A stretch of 64,000 nucleotides of DNA, taken from NCBI GenBank assembly GCA_036172665.1, contig CM069870.1:42180001-42244000 (forward strand), written 5' to 3'. Source of the DNA: Prosopocoilus inquinatus. Taxonomy: Eukaryota; Arthropoda; Insecta; Coleoptera; Lucanidae. The position numbers and the translations under genes are program-made. This document shows positions 21,113-31,958 of this stretch, piece by piece. How positions within the stretch are numbered: the stretch's first letter is position 1; every line of letters begins with the position of its first letter. The notes beneath the pieces are model-generated. The model saw nothing but the letters and a program-made list of their open reading frames with translations. It was not told the origin of the DNA and did no database searches.

Positions 21113-21494
21113 TGAAGTCGTAGTTTCACGTTGAAACTGCAATGTGAGATGATAAAACTATGTTTATAAAGCAAATCTTAATGGGGCGATAAAAATGTGT
21201 CCTTCCAATTTTTTATATAAATTCTCAAGTCCACGTGGACTGCGTAGCATACAGAAAAGAAAATGAAACGAACCAATCACGTATCAAAATTTAGAAATTA
21301 TAACGAATAATGTCCATCATTGATTGGTATTTTTAAAATTTAACTGACTGAAAACAATTAAAACATAATAATCGCGCACAGACACGGATTCTAGTTTTAT
21401 TAGGTGGCAATGCGTCCACAAAGAAGCCATAAACTTTTTTGCTGGCTGCCACTTTCCTTTATAAAGTGCGAAATCGTGAAACTACGACTACATA
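21113..21494. mobile_element. MITE with GTCGTAGTTTCACG ends
   Basis: Left end 'gaagtcgtagtttcacg' and right end 'cgtgaaactacgactaca' are inverted repeats, about 380 bp apart, with no coding content. Repeated with the tandem units at about 22,752-23,133 and 24,391-24,772. Confidence 0.6.
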
Positions 21495-21759
21495 AAAAAA
21501 ACTTGTTACTGAGGCAAGTAAAATAAATGTTGCGTTAGTAAGAACTATTTTAGCTAAGGTTTATTTTAAGGTAAGATTAATTTTGTAGAAAAGGGATGAT
21601 GTGGAAGAAATTGAATACAGTAGAGTTTTGATATAGTGAACGTACCATGTACCTATTGAACTATCCATTGCAGTGAACACAGAATATTTACATCAACCTC
21701 TGAACAGAGAACAAACTCTGCCTCGCTAGAGGGAATTGCACAAATCGTGCATACAGTGT

Positions 21760-22170
21760 GTCCGGATTTCGAAGAGACAACTTGGGGAACTTTTATATTT
21801 GAAGAGATAGAGAGACAGTTAAATTAGCAAAAAGGTGCAAGTTCGAGAGCTCATTAAGAATCCATTTTCAAATATTACTTGTCATGGCCAACTTGGTTAA
21901 AACTTTATAAAAAACAAAATCTTCTAATTTCTTTTATTTGTCTTCTAAATCTTCTAATTTCTTTTTTTGTTACTGAGATGCGGTTTGAACTAATTTGCAT
22001 GATAATTTAAGTAATTTCATTTTTGCAAATTTTCAGTTATCAAACGTAACCTCAAAATTTTAAATTGGTACCGCCCAATTTTTTTGGCGCTTTTAAGAGA
22101 GATTTCTTTTGCTGAATGCAATGATGTATCGCATGATATCGAAACTTCTTCGAAATTTTGAAAAACTGAA
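21760..22170 (+). repeat. Dispersed repeat family G
   Basis: Begins at 'cagtgtgtccggatttcg' and includes 'gttcgagagctcatta', 'catggccaacttggtt' and 'gatgtatcgcatgatat'. An inverted, more diverged copy lies at about 27,770-28,155. Also repeated in unit 2 of the tandem array; most of it is deleted from unit 3. Confidence 0.75.
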
Positions 22171-22246
22171 CGTATTATTTTTACGAACAGAAATCGCTAA
22201 TGCCATGATCACAAAAACTTTGCTTTTTGTTTGTCAAATTAAGCTG

Positions 22247-22423
22247 CAGTCCCACTGACCGATTGCAGCTAATCGTGCGCGAGCGATTAAAATTTTAAAC
22301 CAATATCACATCAACTAGGGACATGTTGTGCCAAAAAGAATTTCATTGATTAAAATTTTAATCGCTTATATACCATTATCCACGAACGATCAGTGAGATT
22401 GCAGTCTCACCTATAGCCTTTTC
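22247..22423. repeat. Small inverted-repeat element
   Basis: 'gcagtcccactgaccgattg' at the left answers 'cgatcagtgagattgcagtc' at the right as an imperfect inverted repeat, with 'gattaaaattttaa' inverted inside. About 175 bp, MITE-like, present in every tandem unit. Confidence 0.55.
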
Positions 22424-25281
22424 TAGATATGAGCCGATATAACATTTATTACGAATGAATTTCATGTTGCAGTGCAAGCGTAGTAATAGTAAAATCAACA
22501 CGCAATAATATTAATGAATACTTTCAAGTGATAAAGTTATCAACAGTAATTATCATACCGCGTTATAAGCCTTTCAATTTTCATGCACACATACTTATTA
22601 GCATCTAGCAACTTTATTGTTCTCCTATTTTATTTACTTACTTTTAAATCTTTAAAGAACTAATAATATATTAACTTGAAATCATTAATAGCTAACAAAC
22701 AAATAAGAAGCCTGAAAGGATATGTTTCCGTGTATACTTGCCTGCTTTTTATGAAGTCGTAGTTTCACGTTGAAACTGCAATGTGAGATGATAAAACTAT
22801 GTTTATAAAGCAAATCTTAATGGGGCGATAAAAATGTGTCCTTCCAATTTTTTATATAAATTCTCAAGTCCACGTGGACTGCGTAGCATACAGAAAAGAA
22901 AATGAAACGAACCAATCACGTATCAAAATTTAGAAATTATAACGAATAATGTCCATCATTGATTGGTATTTTTAAAATTTAACTGACTGAAAACAATTAA
23001 AACATAATAATCGCGCACAGACACGGATTCTAGTTTTATTAGGTGGCAATGCGTCCACAAAGAAGCCATAAACTTTTTTGCTGGCTGCCACTTTCCTTTA
23101 TAAAGTGCGAAATCGTGAAACTACGACTACATAAAAAAAACTTGTTACTGAGGCAAGTAAAATAAATGTTGCGTTAGTAAGAACTATTTTAGCTAAGGTT
23201 TATTTTAAGGTAAGATTAATTTTGTAGAAAAGGGATGATGTGGAAGAAATTGAATACAGTAGAGTTTTGATATAGTGAACGTACCATGTACCTATTGAAC
23301 TATCCATTGCAGTGAACACAGAATATTTACATCAACCTCTGAACAGAGAACAAACTCTGCCTCGCTAGAGGGAATTGCACAAATCGTGCATACAGTGTGT
23401 CCGGATTTCGAAGAGACAACTTGGGGAACTTTTATATTTGAAGAGATAGAGAGACAGTTAAATTAGCAAAAAGGTGCAAGTTCGAGAGCTCATTAAGAAT
23501 CCATTTTCAAATATTACTTGTCATGGCCAACTTGGTTAAAACTTTATAAAAAACAAAATCTTCTAATTTCTTTTATTTGTCTTCTAAATCTTCTAATTTC
23601 TTTTTTTGTTACTGAGATGCGGTTTGAACTAATTTGCATGATAATTTAAGTAATTTCATTTTTGCAAATTTTCAGTTATCAAACGTAACCTCAAAATTTT
23701 AAATTGGTACCGCCCAATTTTTTTGGCGCTTTTAAGAGAGATTTCTTTTGCTGAATGCAATGATGTATCGCATGATATCGAAACTTCTTCGAAATTTTGA
23801 AAAACTGAACGTATTATTTTTACGAACAGAAATCGCTAATGCCATGATCACAAAAACTTTGCTTTTTGTTTGTCAAATTAAGCTGCAGTCCCACTGACCG
23901 ATTGCAGCTAATCGTGCGCGAGCGATTAAAATTTTAAACCAATATCACATCAACTAGGGACATGTTGTGCCAAAAAGAATTTCATTGATTAAAATTTTAA
24001 TCGCTTATATACCATTATCCACGAACGATCAGTGAGATTGCAGTCTCACCTATAGCCTTTTCTAGATATGAGCCGATATAACATTTATTACGAATGAATT
24101 TCATGTTGCAGTGCAAGCGTAGTAATAGTAAAATCAACACGCAATAATATTAATGAATACTTTCAAGTGATAAAGTTATCAACAGTAATTATCATACCGC
24201 GTTATAAGCCTTTCAATTTTCATGCACACATACTTATTAGCATCTAGCAACTTTATTGTTCTCCTATTTTATTTACTTACTTTTAAATCTTTAAAGAACT
24301 AATAATATATTAACTTGAAATCATTAATAGCTAACAAACAAATAAGAAGCCTGAAAGGATATGTTTCCGTGTATACTTGCCTGCTTTTTATGAAGTCGTA
24401 GTTTCACGTTGAAACTGCAATGTGAGATGATAAAACTATGTTTATAAAGCAAATCTTAATGGGGCGATAAAAATGTGTCCTTCCAATTTTTTATATAAAT
24501 TCTCAAGTCCACGTGGACTGCGTAGCATACAGAAAAGAAAATGAAACGAACCAATCACGTATCAAAATTTAGAAATTATAACGAATAATGTCCATCATTG
24601 ATTGGTATTTTTAAAATTTAACTGACTGAAAACAATTAAAACATAATAATCGCGCACAGACACGGATTCTAGTTTTATTAGGTGGCAATGCGTCCACAAA
24701 GAAGCCATAAACTTTTTTGCTGGCTGCCACTTTCCTTTATAAAGTGCGAAATCGTGAAACTACGACTACATAAAAAAAACTTGTTACTGAGGCAAGTAAA
24801 ATAAATGTTGCGTTAGTAAGAACTATTTTAGCTAAGGTTTATTTTAAGGTAAGATTAATTTTGTAGAAAAGGGATGATGTGGAAGAAATTGAATACAGTT
24901 GATGTATCGCATGATATCGAAACTTCTTCGAAATTTTGAAAAACTGAACGTATTATTTTTACGAACAGAAATCGCTAATGCCATGATCACAAAAACTTTG
25001 CTTTTTGTTTGTCAAATTAAGCTGCAGTCCCACTGACCGATTGCAGCTAATCGTGCGCGAGCGATTAAAATTTTAAACCAATATCACATCAACTAGGGAC
25101 ATGTTGTGCCAAAAAGAATTTCATTGATTAAAATTTTAATCGCTTATATACCATTATCCACGAACGATCAGTGAGATTGCAGTCTCACCTATAGCCTTTT
25201 CTAGATATGAGCCAGATATGAGCGTTGTATATTTCATGAGTAAGTTCTACGTTCTTGTAGCATGTATTTAATCCTTATTAC

Positions 25282-27459
25282 TAGAGACCGGATTTATAAG
25301 TTTTTACAAGTTTTTTACGCTAACATACCTAAACTTGGCGTTTTGTATTTATATGTTTGTCGATTAGAGAAGCCCAAAAATGGTAGTTTTATTTCGCATA
25401 TAACTTAATATTTTAGACTTTTAGCGCATATTTATTTATTTATCCATATATTGATATAAATAACATTATAATTCCATATACGGTCAATATTCAGGTCTGC
25501 AGCTTTTCCAAGAAGTAATTTATTCTCCTCAACGTCTGGCCACTTTATTTTACGATTTCCCGGAATGTGATTTTCTGGGAATCTGTAGCGACTTGCACTT
25601 GCATTTTGCACTTATGTTTTGCATTTCAGTTTGAGATAAGAACTCCGTGAATGTGTGTGACTAGTGACTAGTGTATTTATCAACGCGAATTAGTTGTTAT
25701 TTTCTTATTTAATTTAAAGACGAAATAAATTCAGTGCTTATCTTTTCAAAATGCCGAAAGTAGCATCCTCTTGATCTATTGAAAAAATGGATTAAAGCAT
25801 CTAAACATCTAACTACAGATGGAAAAGTTAATTTTTGCGACGCATGCTCAAAACAGGTAGACACCTTACAAATTCTCTTAAAAATCACATTTTCATTTTG
25901 ACAATATTTTAAGGTGTCATCGTCAGACCAAAAGTACCAGATTGATCAACATTTGGCTACAAACCTCCATAAGGAGTCGGAGAAAAGATGTATCTCACTT
26001 TAAGCAGTCTTTTATTTCTTCAACAGCCAGTAACTCACAGGGCAGTGACACAGGAAATGAATTCTTTTTAGACTTGTGCAGTGCTATGGCAGAGTCAAAC
26101 TTTCCTTGGCATAAACTTGAGCAACCAAGTTTTCGAACTTTTTTGGAAAAATACTGCAATCGTCATATTCCAAATGAATCGACTTTGCGGAAAAACTATC
26201 TAAGTATATGCTACCAGCAACGGATGAAGAAAATAAGAGAGAAGCTTAGCGACAACAATATTAATATAGTAGTTGATGAAACGACAGATGCCTGCGGTCG
26301 TTATGTAGCAAATATGTTAGCAGGAGTATTAAGCAACACAGTTGCACCAATATCTTATTTGGTAAATAGTGCAGTTTTGGAAAAAACAAATCATTCAACG
26401 ATCGCACGTTTTATTAACGACAGCTTGACACTTTCATATGCGCCTAATCAAGTTAAATCGGAAAATATATTACTAATGGTGTCTGATGCAGCAGCCTACA
26501 TGATAAAAGCAGGACAGGCTTTACAGGTGTTTTACCCAAATCTGATGCACTTCACTTGTATGGCTCACGCAATGAATAGGCTCGCTGAATTGGTGCGACT
26601 AGAATACCCAACAGTAAATAAGTTGATCAATAACGGAAAAAAGGCGTTTCTTAAAGCCCCACTGCGTATACAACACTATAAAGAATTAGCTGCTGACCTG
26701 CCATTACCACCAGAACCAATAATTACGAGATGGGGTACGTGGCTTGAAGCAGCAAATTTTTACGCAGATAACTTTAAACAATTAAAGGAAAATTTCTTAG
26801 AATTGGATGATTCCAATTCAGCGGCTTTAAGAATTTGTAAGGAATGCATGTCGAACACAAACATCGGGAATCAATTAGCATTCATTAAAACTCATTTTTC
26901 GGTTTTAATATCCACCATTAAAAAGTTGGAATCATCCCAGACGGCTCTATTAGATTCTTTTGAAGTGGTCGATGATGCAATTGAAAGTGTAAAATCAATT
27001 CCAGGGGAGATAGGAGAGAAGTTAATGGCAAAATTAGACAAGGTTCTATTACGTAATCCTGACTACAATAAAATGAGGAAAATCTGTTTAGTTTTAAAAG
27101 GTCAAAGTGAAGAGGATTTGGACATGGACCCCAAAGATGTAGCATCCATGAAATTTGCGCCCATTACTTCATGCGATGTCGAGCGTTCGTTTTCCTCTTA
27201 TAAAAATATTTTGACAGACAGACGACAAAATTTTACCCCAAATAATTTAAATCAACTGTTGATTATATTTTGTAATCCTACTATTTAAGTGTTAAGTGTC
27301 AAAATTACTTATATGAAACAATTTATGTTTTTATTATTCTAAAGTATGTATAAGTAAAATAAAATTTTTATCGCATATAATATCCATATTTTGATCCATT
27401 TTAATCGCATAAAAAAAACTTATTTTCCACTTTTTTAGCACATATAAATCCGGACTTTA
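25282..27459 (+). mobile_element. Complete hAT element with 8-bp target duplication
   Basis: Starts TAGAGACCGGATTTATA and ends in the inverted TATAAATCCGGACTTTA. The 8-bp flank CTTATTAC is perfectly duplicated (25,274-25,281 and 27,460-27,467). A 2,178-bp length, hAT-type transposase and 8-bp duplication agree with the hAT superfamily. The clean duplication suggests a fairly recent insertion. Confidence 0.93.
25751..27288 (+). CDS. hAT transposase with CGGBP1-like N-terminus
   Basis: The main open frame, 25,942-27,288 (448 codons, opening at a TTG with no ATG upstream in frame), has the hAT core: VVDETTDACGRYVANMLAGV (first acidic cluster), LMVSDAAAYM, LMHFTCMAHAMNRLAE, TRWGTWLEAA, and the C-terminal dimerisation segment TSCDVERSFSSYKNILTDRR. 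Upstream, an ATG at 25,751 starts a frame with a Cys-x2-Cys finger half (VNFCDACSKQV) after one stop codon. A possible intron, GT at 25,857 to AG at about 25,912, would join it to QIDQHLATNLHKESEKR, after which a one-base shift enters the main frame. The core looks intact. The DNA-binding N-terminus is damaged, so the copy is probably inactive though young. Cut-and-paste transposase in the nucleus by family. Confidence 0.88.
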
Positions 27460-27469
27460 CTTATTACCA

Positions 27470-28155
27470 ACGTTAACAAGAACGCAGTTAGCTTGCAACA
27501 GTCTCGATAAGGATGATCGGGATAAAATTTACCACAGTCTTAAAAATTTCCCATTATAAGATAAAGTAAGTAATAACACTGACACTATTGACAGGAACGT
27601 ATTGATGATAAGTGCGCTTCTTGTTTAGAAACATAATTTTACAGATAATCTGATAAACAAGAAATAGAGTTTTGTGATCCTGGCACTAGTGATATCGGTT
27701 CGTAAAAGGAGTGATATTGGTTGATAAAAGGAATAAGCTCAATGTTTCAAAATTTGAAGAAGTTTACATATCATGCGATACATCATTGCATTCAGAAAAA
27801 AATTAGGCGGTTCCAATTAAAAATTTTGAGGTCAGGTTAGATTACTGAAATTTGCAAAAATGAAATTAGTATTATTAAGTGCTAATAAAAATAATTAAAT
27901 TGCCTTGCAAATTAGTTCAAACCACATCTCTCTCATCTCATCTTAAGAACACAAAAGTTATGGCAAATGAAAGAAATTAGGTGATTTTGGTTTTTGTAAA
28001 ATTTTAACTAAGTTGGCCATGACAAATAATATTTGAAAATGGATTCATAATGAGCTCTCGAACCTGCCTTCTTGCAAATTTAATCATCTCTCTATTTCTT
28101 CAAATACAAAAGTTACCCATGTTGTCCCTACGAAATCCGGGCACACGGTATACGG
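27470..28155 (-). repeat. Flank of hAT insertion and inverted family-G copy
   Basis: 27,470-27,769 holds nothing recognisable. From about 27,770 to 28,155 the sequence is the reverse complement of 21,760-22,170, more diverged than the tandem copies ('atgcgatacatcattgcatt', 'gttggccatgacaaat'). Confidence 0.65.
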
Positions 28156-29188
28156 GGTTAGTTAAAAGTATGTAGATGGCTATTTATTGACGTTAATATT
28201 CATTTGAGGAAATTATGTCTTTTCTGAAAGTTTTTTTGGAAATTTTTATCTACAGTTGGGGTGTACTTGAATTTTTTTTTCTTCAATTGTTTTTGAGTTA
28301 CGCCTATCTGCGTATTTTTTTTAATGGAAGCTTCTTAATTTTAACCTACCATTCGATAGAGTATTTCTTTCTCTTTACAATAGTGGTCTTATTTTTTTTA
28401 AAGTGAGGGGTTTCTGAGAAAAAAAAACGGTTCAAGTATTCATTTCCGATAGTGCATGCCATAAAGCGCCATAAAATAAACAATTACTATTGATAAAGTT
28501 ACTCGCTCGAATTTGTTTATCGCTTAGATGTACTGTGGCTTGCAGAAAAAAACAGCAGAAAAGTAAGATAATTATTAGAACCGAAGTAATAGAATTTAAT
28601 AGAAAAGTAAAATAAGCATCAGCAACAAGTTTCTACTTCAGAAAGTATGTAATTTGGCATTTTAAACATTTCAATTTTACGATTTGGAGTCTGCTATTCA
28701 AAATGATTAAATAGAAAAACTGAATCGTGCGAAATTTTAAGGACGCAATAGTACTGTGTCTCGCAAAAAAATGACGTACACCTGCTTTTCGTTGTATTAA
28801 GTTGGTTTTTAGAGTCAATTTGTTAGTGTCAAACAATTAAAATTCAAACTGACAGAAAACGAGTAATAAACAACGTTTTTCACTGGCTGCACTAGTGTGC
28901 ACTGAGTGTATCTCTATCTCGTTTTATTACATAAAGCTGAACCGAGATGAAGATACACTCAGTGCGTGCTGGTGCAGCCAGTGGAAAACGCTATTAGAAG
29001 ACGAATAGTGATTCACAGCAGTAGCGAATGATTATAGTTTAAGTAAAAATAATATGATGCACAAATAATATGTGGGAAGAGGAAAAATTTGCAAGTAGAA
29101 AAGATGGTTGGAGATAGATGTCCGAAAATGTCCATTTACGATTCGGATAATGCCCTTTTGAATTAAGAAAAAATCCATTATAAACCGC
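28156..29188. repeat. Dispersed repeat family F, first copy
   Basis: The part 28,160-28,480 is the reverse complement of about 31,670-31,955 ('attcgatagagtattt', 'aaatttttatctacagtt'). The part 28,750-29,120 is the reverse complement of about 39,480-39,730 ('gaatagtgattcacagcagt', 'tggttggagatagatgtc'). The 63- to 80-codon frames here are chance. It hosts a MITE at 28,868-28,999. Confidence 0.75.
28868..28999. mobile_element. MITE with CACTGGCTGCAC inverted ends
   Basis: 'cactggctgcac', then 'gtgcactgagtgtatct', is mirrored by 'agatacactcagtgcgtgc' and 'gtgcagccagtg'. The arms are about 46 bp, so it is nearly all hairpin. The paralogous family-F sequence at 39,610-39,630 lacks it ('cttctaagttactcg'), giving the empty site. 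Confidence 0.8.
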
Positions 29189-29313
29189 AAGGGATTCCAT
29201 GTTTGAATAAATTTTCCTATACTCTTGTCACCAACACGTCGAAAATTACAAATTCGTGTAGGTACATTAATCATCTTAGTTATTCATTGAACACTATTTG
29301 TATTGTAATCAAC

Positions 29314-29834
29314 ATGAGTGGTAAGAAAAGCGACATTTGGAAATTTTATGATATATGTGACGATAAAAAATTCGCTAAGTGTAAATATCTCGTGGTGGGA
29401 TTGGACGAAAAGCCTCTACTGCTTCTCTTATGAATCACGTTAAACGTTGTCATAGTGATAATTATGAAAGTTTTCAAAAGGAGAAGGAATTATTAAGTAC
29501 AAATACGTGTAAAAAAAGTGAAAAAAATATGTCGTCTATGAGTCAATTGCATCAACAAACATTGTATGACATTATGGAAAAATCTACAAAATGGGATATA
29601 AACGATAAGCGTAGTAAATCATTACATTTTACTATTGCAGAAATGATTACATTAGACAATATGAAACTTGTTCTAAATTATGATTTACCAGCAAGAAAAT
29701 ATTTTAGTGAAAAAATAATTCCTGAAATGTATGATCGTGTTATAAAAACTATAAAAAGTAAAGCTACAGTTGAAAATACATGTCCTTCACTTCGGATATA
29801 TGGACTTATTCAAACACAAACGAAAGTTTTATAA
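29314..29834 (+). pseudogene. BED zinc finger and N-terminal part of hAT transposase
   Basis: Starts at ATG with SDIWKFYDICDDKKFAKCKY, the first half of a BED finger. A one-base frameshift then moves the rest (GRKASTASLMNHVKRCH, giving the zinc His) to another frame. The second Cys of the CxxC pair falls at the shift and is lost. The second frame, from 29,430, continues with LHQQTLYDIMEKSTKWD and ITLDNMKLVLNYDLPAR, as in ZBED-type hAT proteins. Confidence 0.8.
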
Positions 29835-29912
29835 GTTTTACAGGACATTTTCTAACTGAAAATTTCCAGTATAACTAAATGGTTTTTAACTGCAAACATT
29901 TTCCTGGTAGTC

Positions 29913-31113
29913 ATGCAGGTGAACCAACCAAGAATATCATTAATGAGATGCTTCAAATATGGAGTATTGACCGTGCACGCATTCATACTTCGAGATAATG
30001 CTGCAAATATGATTAAGGGATGTAATGATGCTGAAATTGTGAGTCTCTTGCTTCATTCATACAATGCAGTTAGTAATATTAGAAGGTATAAATACCCAGA
30101 GATCAGTACTTGATTTAGTAACAGCCGCTAGAAAATTGGTAGGACATTTTAACCATTCATCCAAGTCATGTTCAGCATTAAAAAATATACAAAGTGAATT
30201 AAATGTTCCCCATGAAAAATTAGTACAAGACGTACAAACCCGGTGGAATTCCACATTTTACATGCTGCAACGTATCCATGAACAAAAAAGAGTTTTGAAC
30301 ACATATACCGCAGATAATAATTTGAATTTATTAAACGCCAACCAATGGGCTTTAATTGAACCACTGATAAACTTACTAGAGCCGTTTGAAGAAATTACTA
30401 GAGTTATGAGTTCAGACCTAGCGTTAATTTCTGAAGTCATTCCAACTATTATAACCTTGGTAAAATATTTTTCTAAAGAACCGGATGAAAAACAACTCTT
30501 TTTTGGAGTAGGAGCAATGAAAGAATTTTTATGCACGAAAATCATCAGAAGATTTAATTGGATTTATACAAACAAATATTACGTAATATCTACCGTTTTA
30601 GATCCAAGATTTAAGTTGTTTTTTTTTTTTAAGAAAGATATAAACAAAGAGCAGATAATGTTGATGATCTTTGAAGAATATGTCTCAAAAACTAAATCTA
30701 GTGATGAATCCAATAGTAATGAAAGCATTCCAATGTCTAAACGAATAAAGTTATTACCTAATAATGAAAAAAAGAAAAATATATGGGATTGCTTTGATGA
30801 AATAGCTGTTGGGCCGGCTACACAAAAGCAGCAGCATTTGGGCGAGGGAGCTTCCAAAAAACAGCATTTTAATGATGAAATTAAAACGTTTTTGGATGTA
30901 GCATTAATCAAAAGGAAAGATGACCCACTTAAATGGTGGAATGAAAGAAAGATGCTGTTTCCAATTTTATCTGAGATGGCTAGAAAATTTTTGTCTGCAA
31001 CAGCAACCAGTATATATAGTGAAAGCCTATTTTCAGAAATTGAAAATATATATGAAGAAACAAGAAATAGGTTACTTAATGCCGAAAAACTCCTTTTTTC
31101 CATCATAATTTAA
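29913..31113 (+). pseudogene. hAT transposase core and dimerisation domain (ZBED-like)
   Basis: A first piece (29,913-30,113) holds the region around VHAFILRDNAANMIKG. The main piece (30,064-31,113, 349 codons) contains VQDVQTRWNSTFYMLQRI, VISTVLDPRFKLFFFF (with a T-run that may itself be a slip), KWWNERKMLFPILSEMARKF and the end SIYSESLFSEIENIYEETRN, where the family has 'S..SER.FS.aG.i....R..L'. The C-terminal motif is altered. Frameshifts between the pieces make it non-functional. Confidence 0.85.
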
Positions 31114-31377
31114 AAAAAAAAATAATTTTGAGTACTAAATCTTGTTTCACTATACTTTAGTAATAACAGTATTATATTTAGTTTAGTTTAACGATTATGA
31201 AATAAAAGTTTATTTATTTTTCCCGGTGGGATAATTATGGTGCATTATGCGGTACAATTTTTGTAGATATAGCAAGAACCTGCTTCGGCCGAAGCGCCGA
31301 AGCTTCGACTTGCGGTATAGCCGAATATTCGGTATTTGGTTACCCTTTCCTATCCACTCCGCTTCGGCGCATCCCTA

Positions 31378-31958
31378 TATTTATAGAAAGAAAATCACAC
31401 GCGCGTGAGGCGCGCATTTTGTTGTTCCACATATACAACGTTAGCTTTGACATCTAATATATCTTTTATCTATGCTCACATCAGGTAAGATAGTAATAAT
31501 TTCAAGGGCCTTTCCTAACCTGTATGTTTTGAAATATGACAAAATTCTCAAAATACCCATTTACAAAGCAAAAAATAGGTGAAAACTCGGCTACTTGATT
31601 TTGAAAGGTACGCGATTTTATTGCATGCAAGTGTACCTGACCTGGAGCTAATAAGTATGCACGGCGGGAAATTAATAGTTGAACTGTTGCTTTTTTTTGG
31701 AAACTCCTGAATTCTGAAAAAAAAAACAAAACTGCTAATGTAAAGAGAAAAAATACTCTATCGAATGGTAGAGTAAAATTAATAAGTTTCCATTTAAAAA
31801 AATTACGCAGGCAGGTGCAACTCAAAACCAATTGAAGAAAAAAATTATTCAAGTATTTTCAACTGTAGATAAAAATTTCCCAAAAAAATTACTTTCTTAC
31901 AGGACATAATTTCCTAAAATGAATATTAACGGTAATAAATGGCCGTCTCCATACATTT
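31378..31958 (-). repeat. Element-Z fragment and family-F copy
   Basis: The part 31,378-31,475 matches element Z ('atttatagaaagaaaatcac' and 'gaggcgcgcattttgttg'). The part 31,490-31,955 is a family-F copy, minus orientation. The stretch 31,560-31,650 is the reverse complement of about 39,395-39,490 ('caagtagccgagttttcacc' on the other strand). Confidence 0.7.

Larger units (their letters stand above)
20803..25213 (+). repeat. Three tandem units of 1,639 bp
   Basis: Unit starts ('acatttattacgaatgaat') fall at 20,803, 22,442 and 24,081, exactly 1,639 bp apart. Units 1 and 2 look identical except for one A/G difference (21,080 vs 22,719) that I could spot by eye. Unit 3 shares the G and lacks 500 bp corresponding to 23,261-23,760. 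No gene lies inside. Each unit contains two smaller inverted-repeat elements and a copy of family G. Very recent duplication or an assembly artefact are both possible. Confidence 0.95.
29189..31377 (+). mobile_element. BED-finger hAT element, decayed
   Basis: The right end (31,285-31,377) reads inward as TAGGGATGCGCCGAAGCGG with subterminal 'gccgaa'/'ttcggc' repeats, a typical hAT terminus. The left end is not certain: 'aagggattccatg' at 29,189 may be its degraded counterpart. It contains a BED finger and a hAT transposase frame in plus orientation. It sits inside family-F DNA (copies on both sides). Confidence 0.75.

Noticed and set aside
20803..25213. Direct repeats considered as CRISPR or rDNA-type array
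   Set aside because: Units are 1.64 kb, contiguous, without spacers, and no rRNA sequence is recognised.
29189..29200. Left terminus of the BED-finger hAT at 'aagggattccatg'
   Set aside because: Only weak similarity to the right end and no matching 8-bp duplication; kept as a possibility, not a call.
30579..31106. 175-codon minus-strand frame
   Set aside because: It is the opposite strand of the hAT transposase frame (30,064-31,113), which has clear family motifs.
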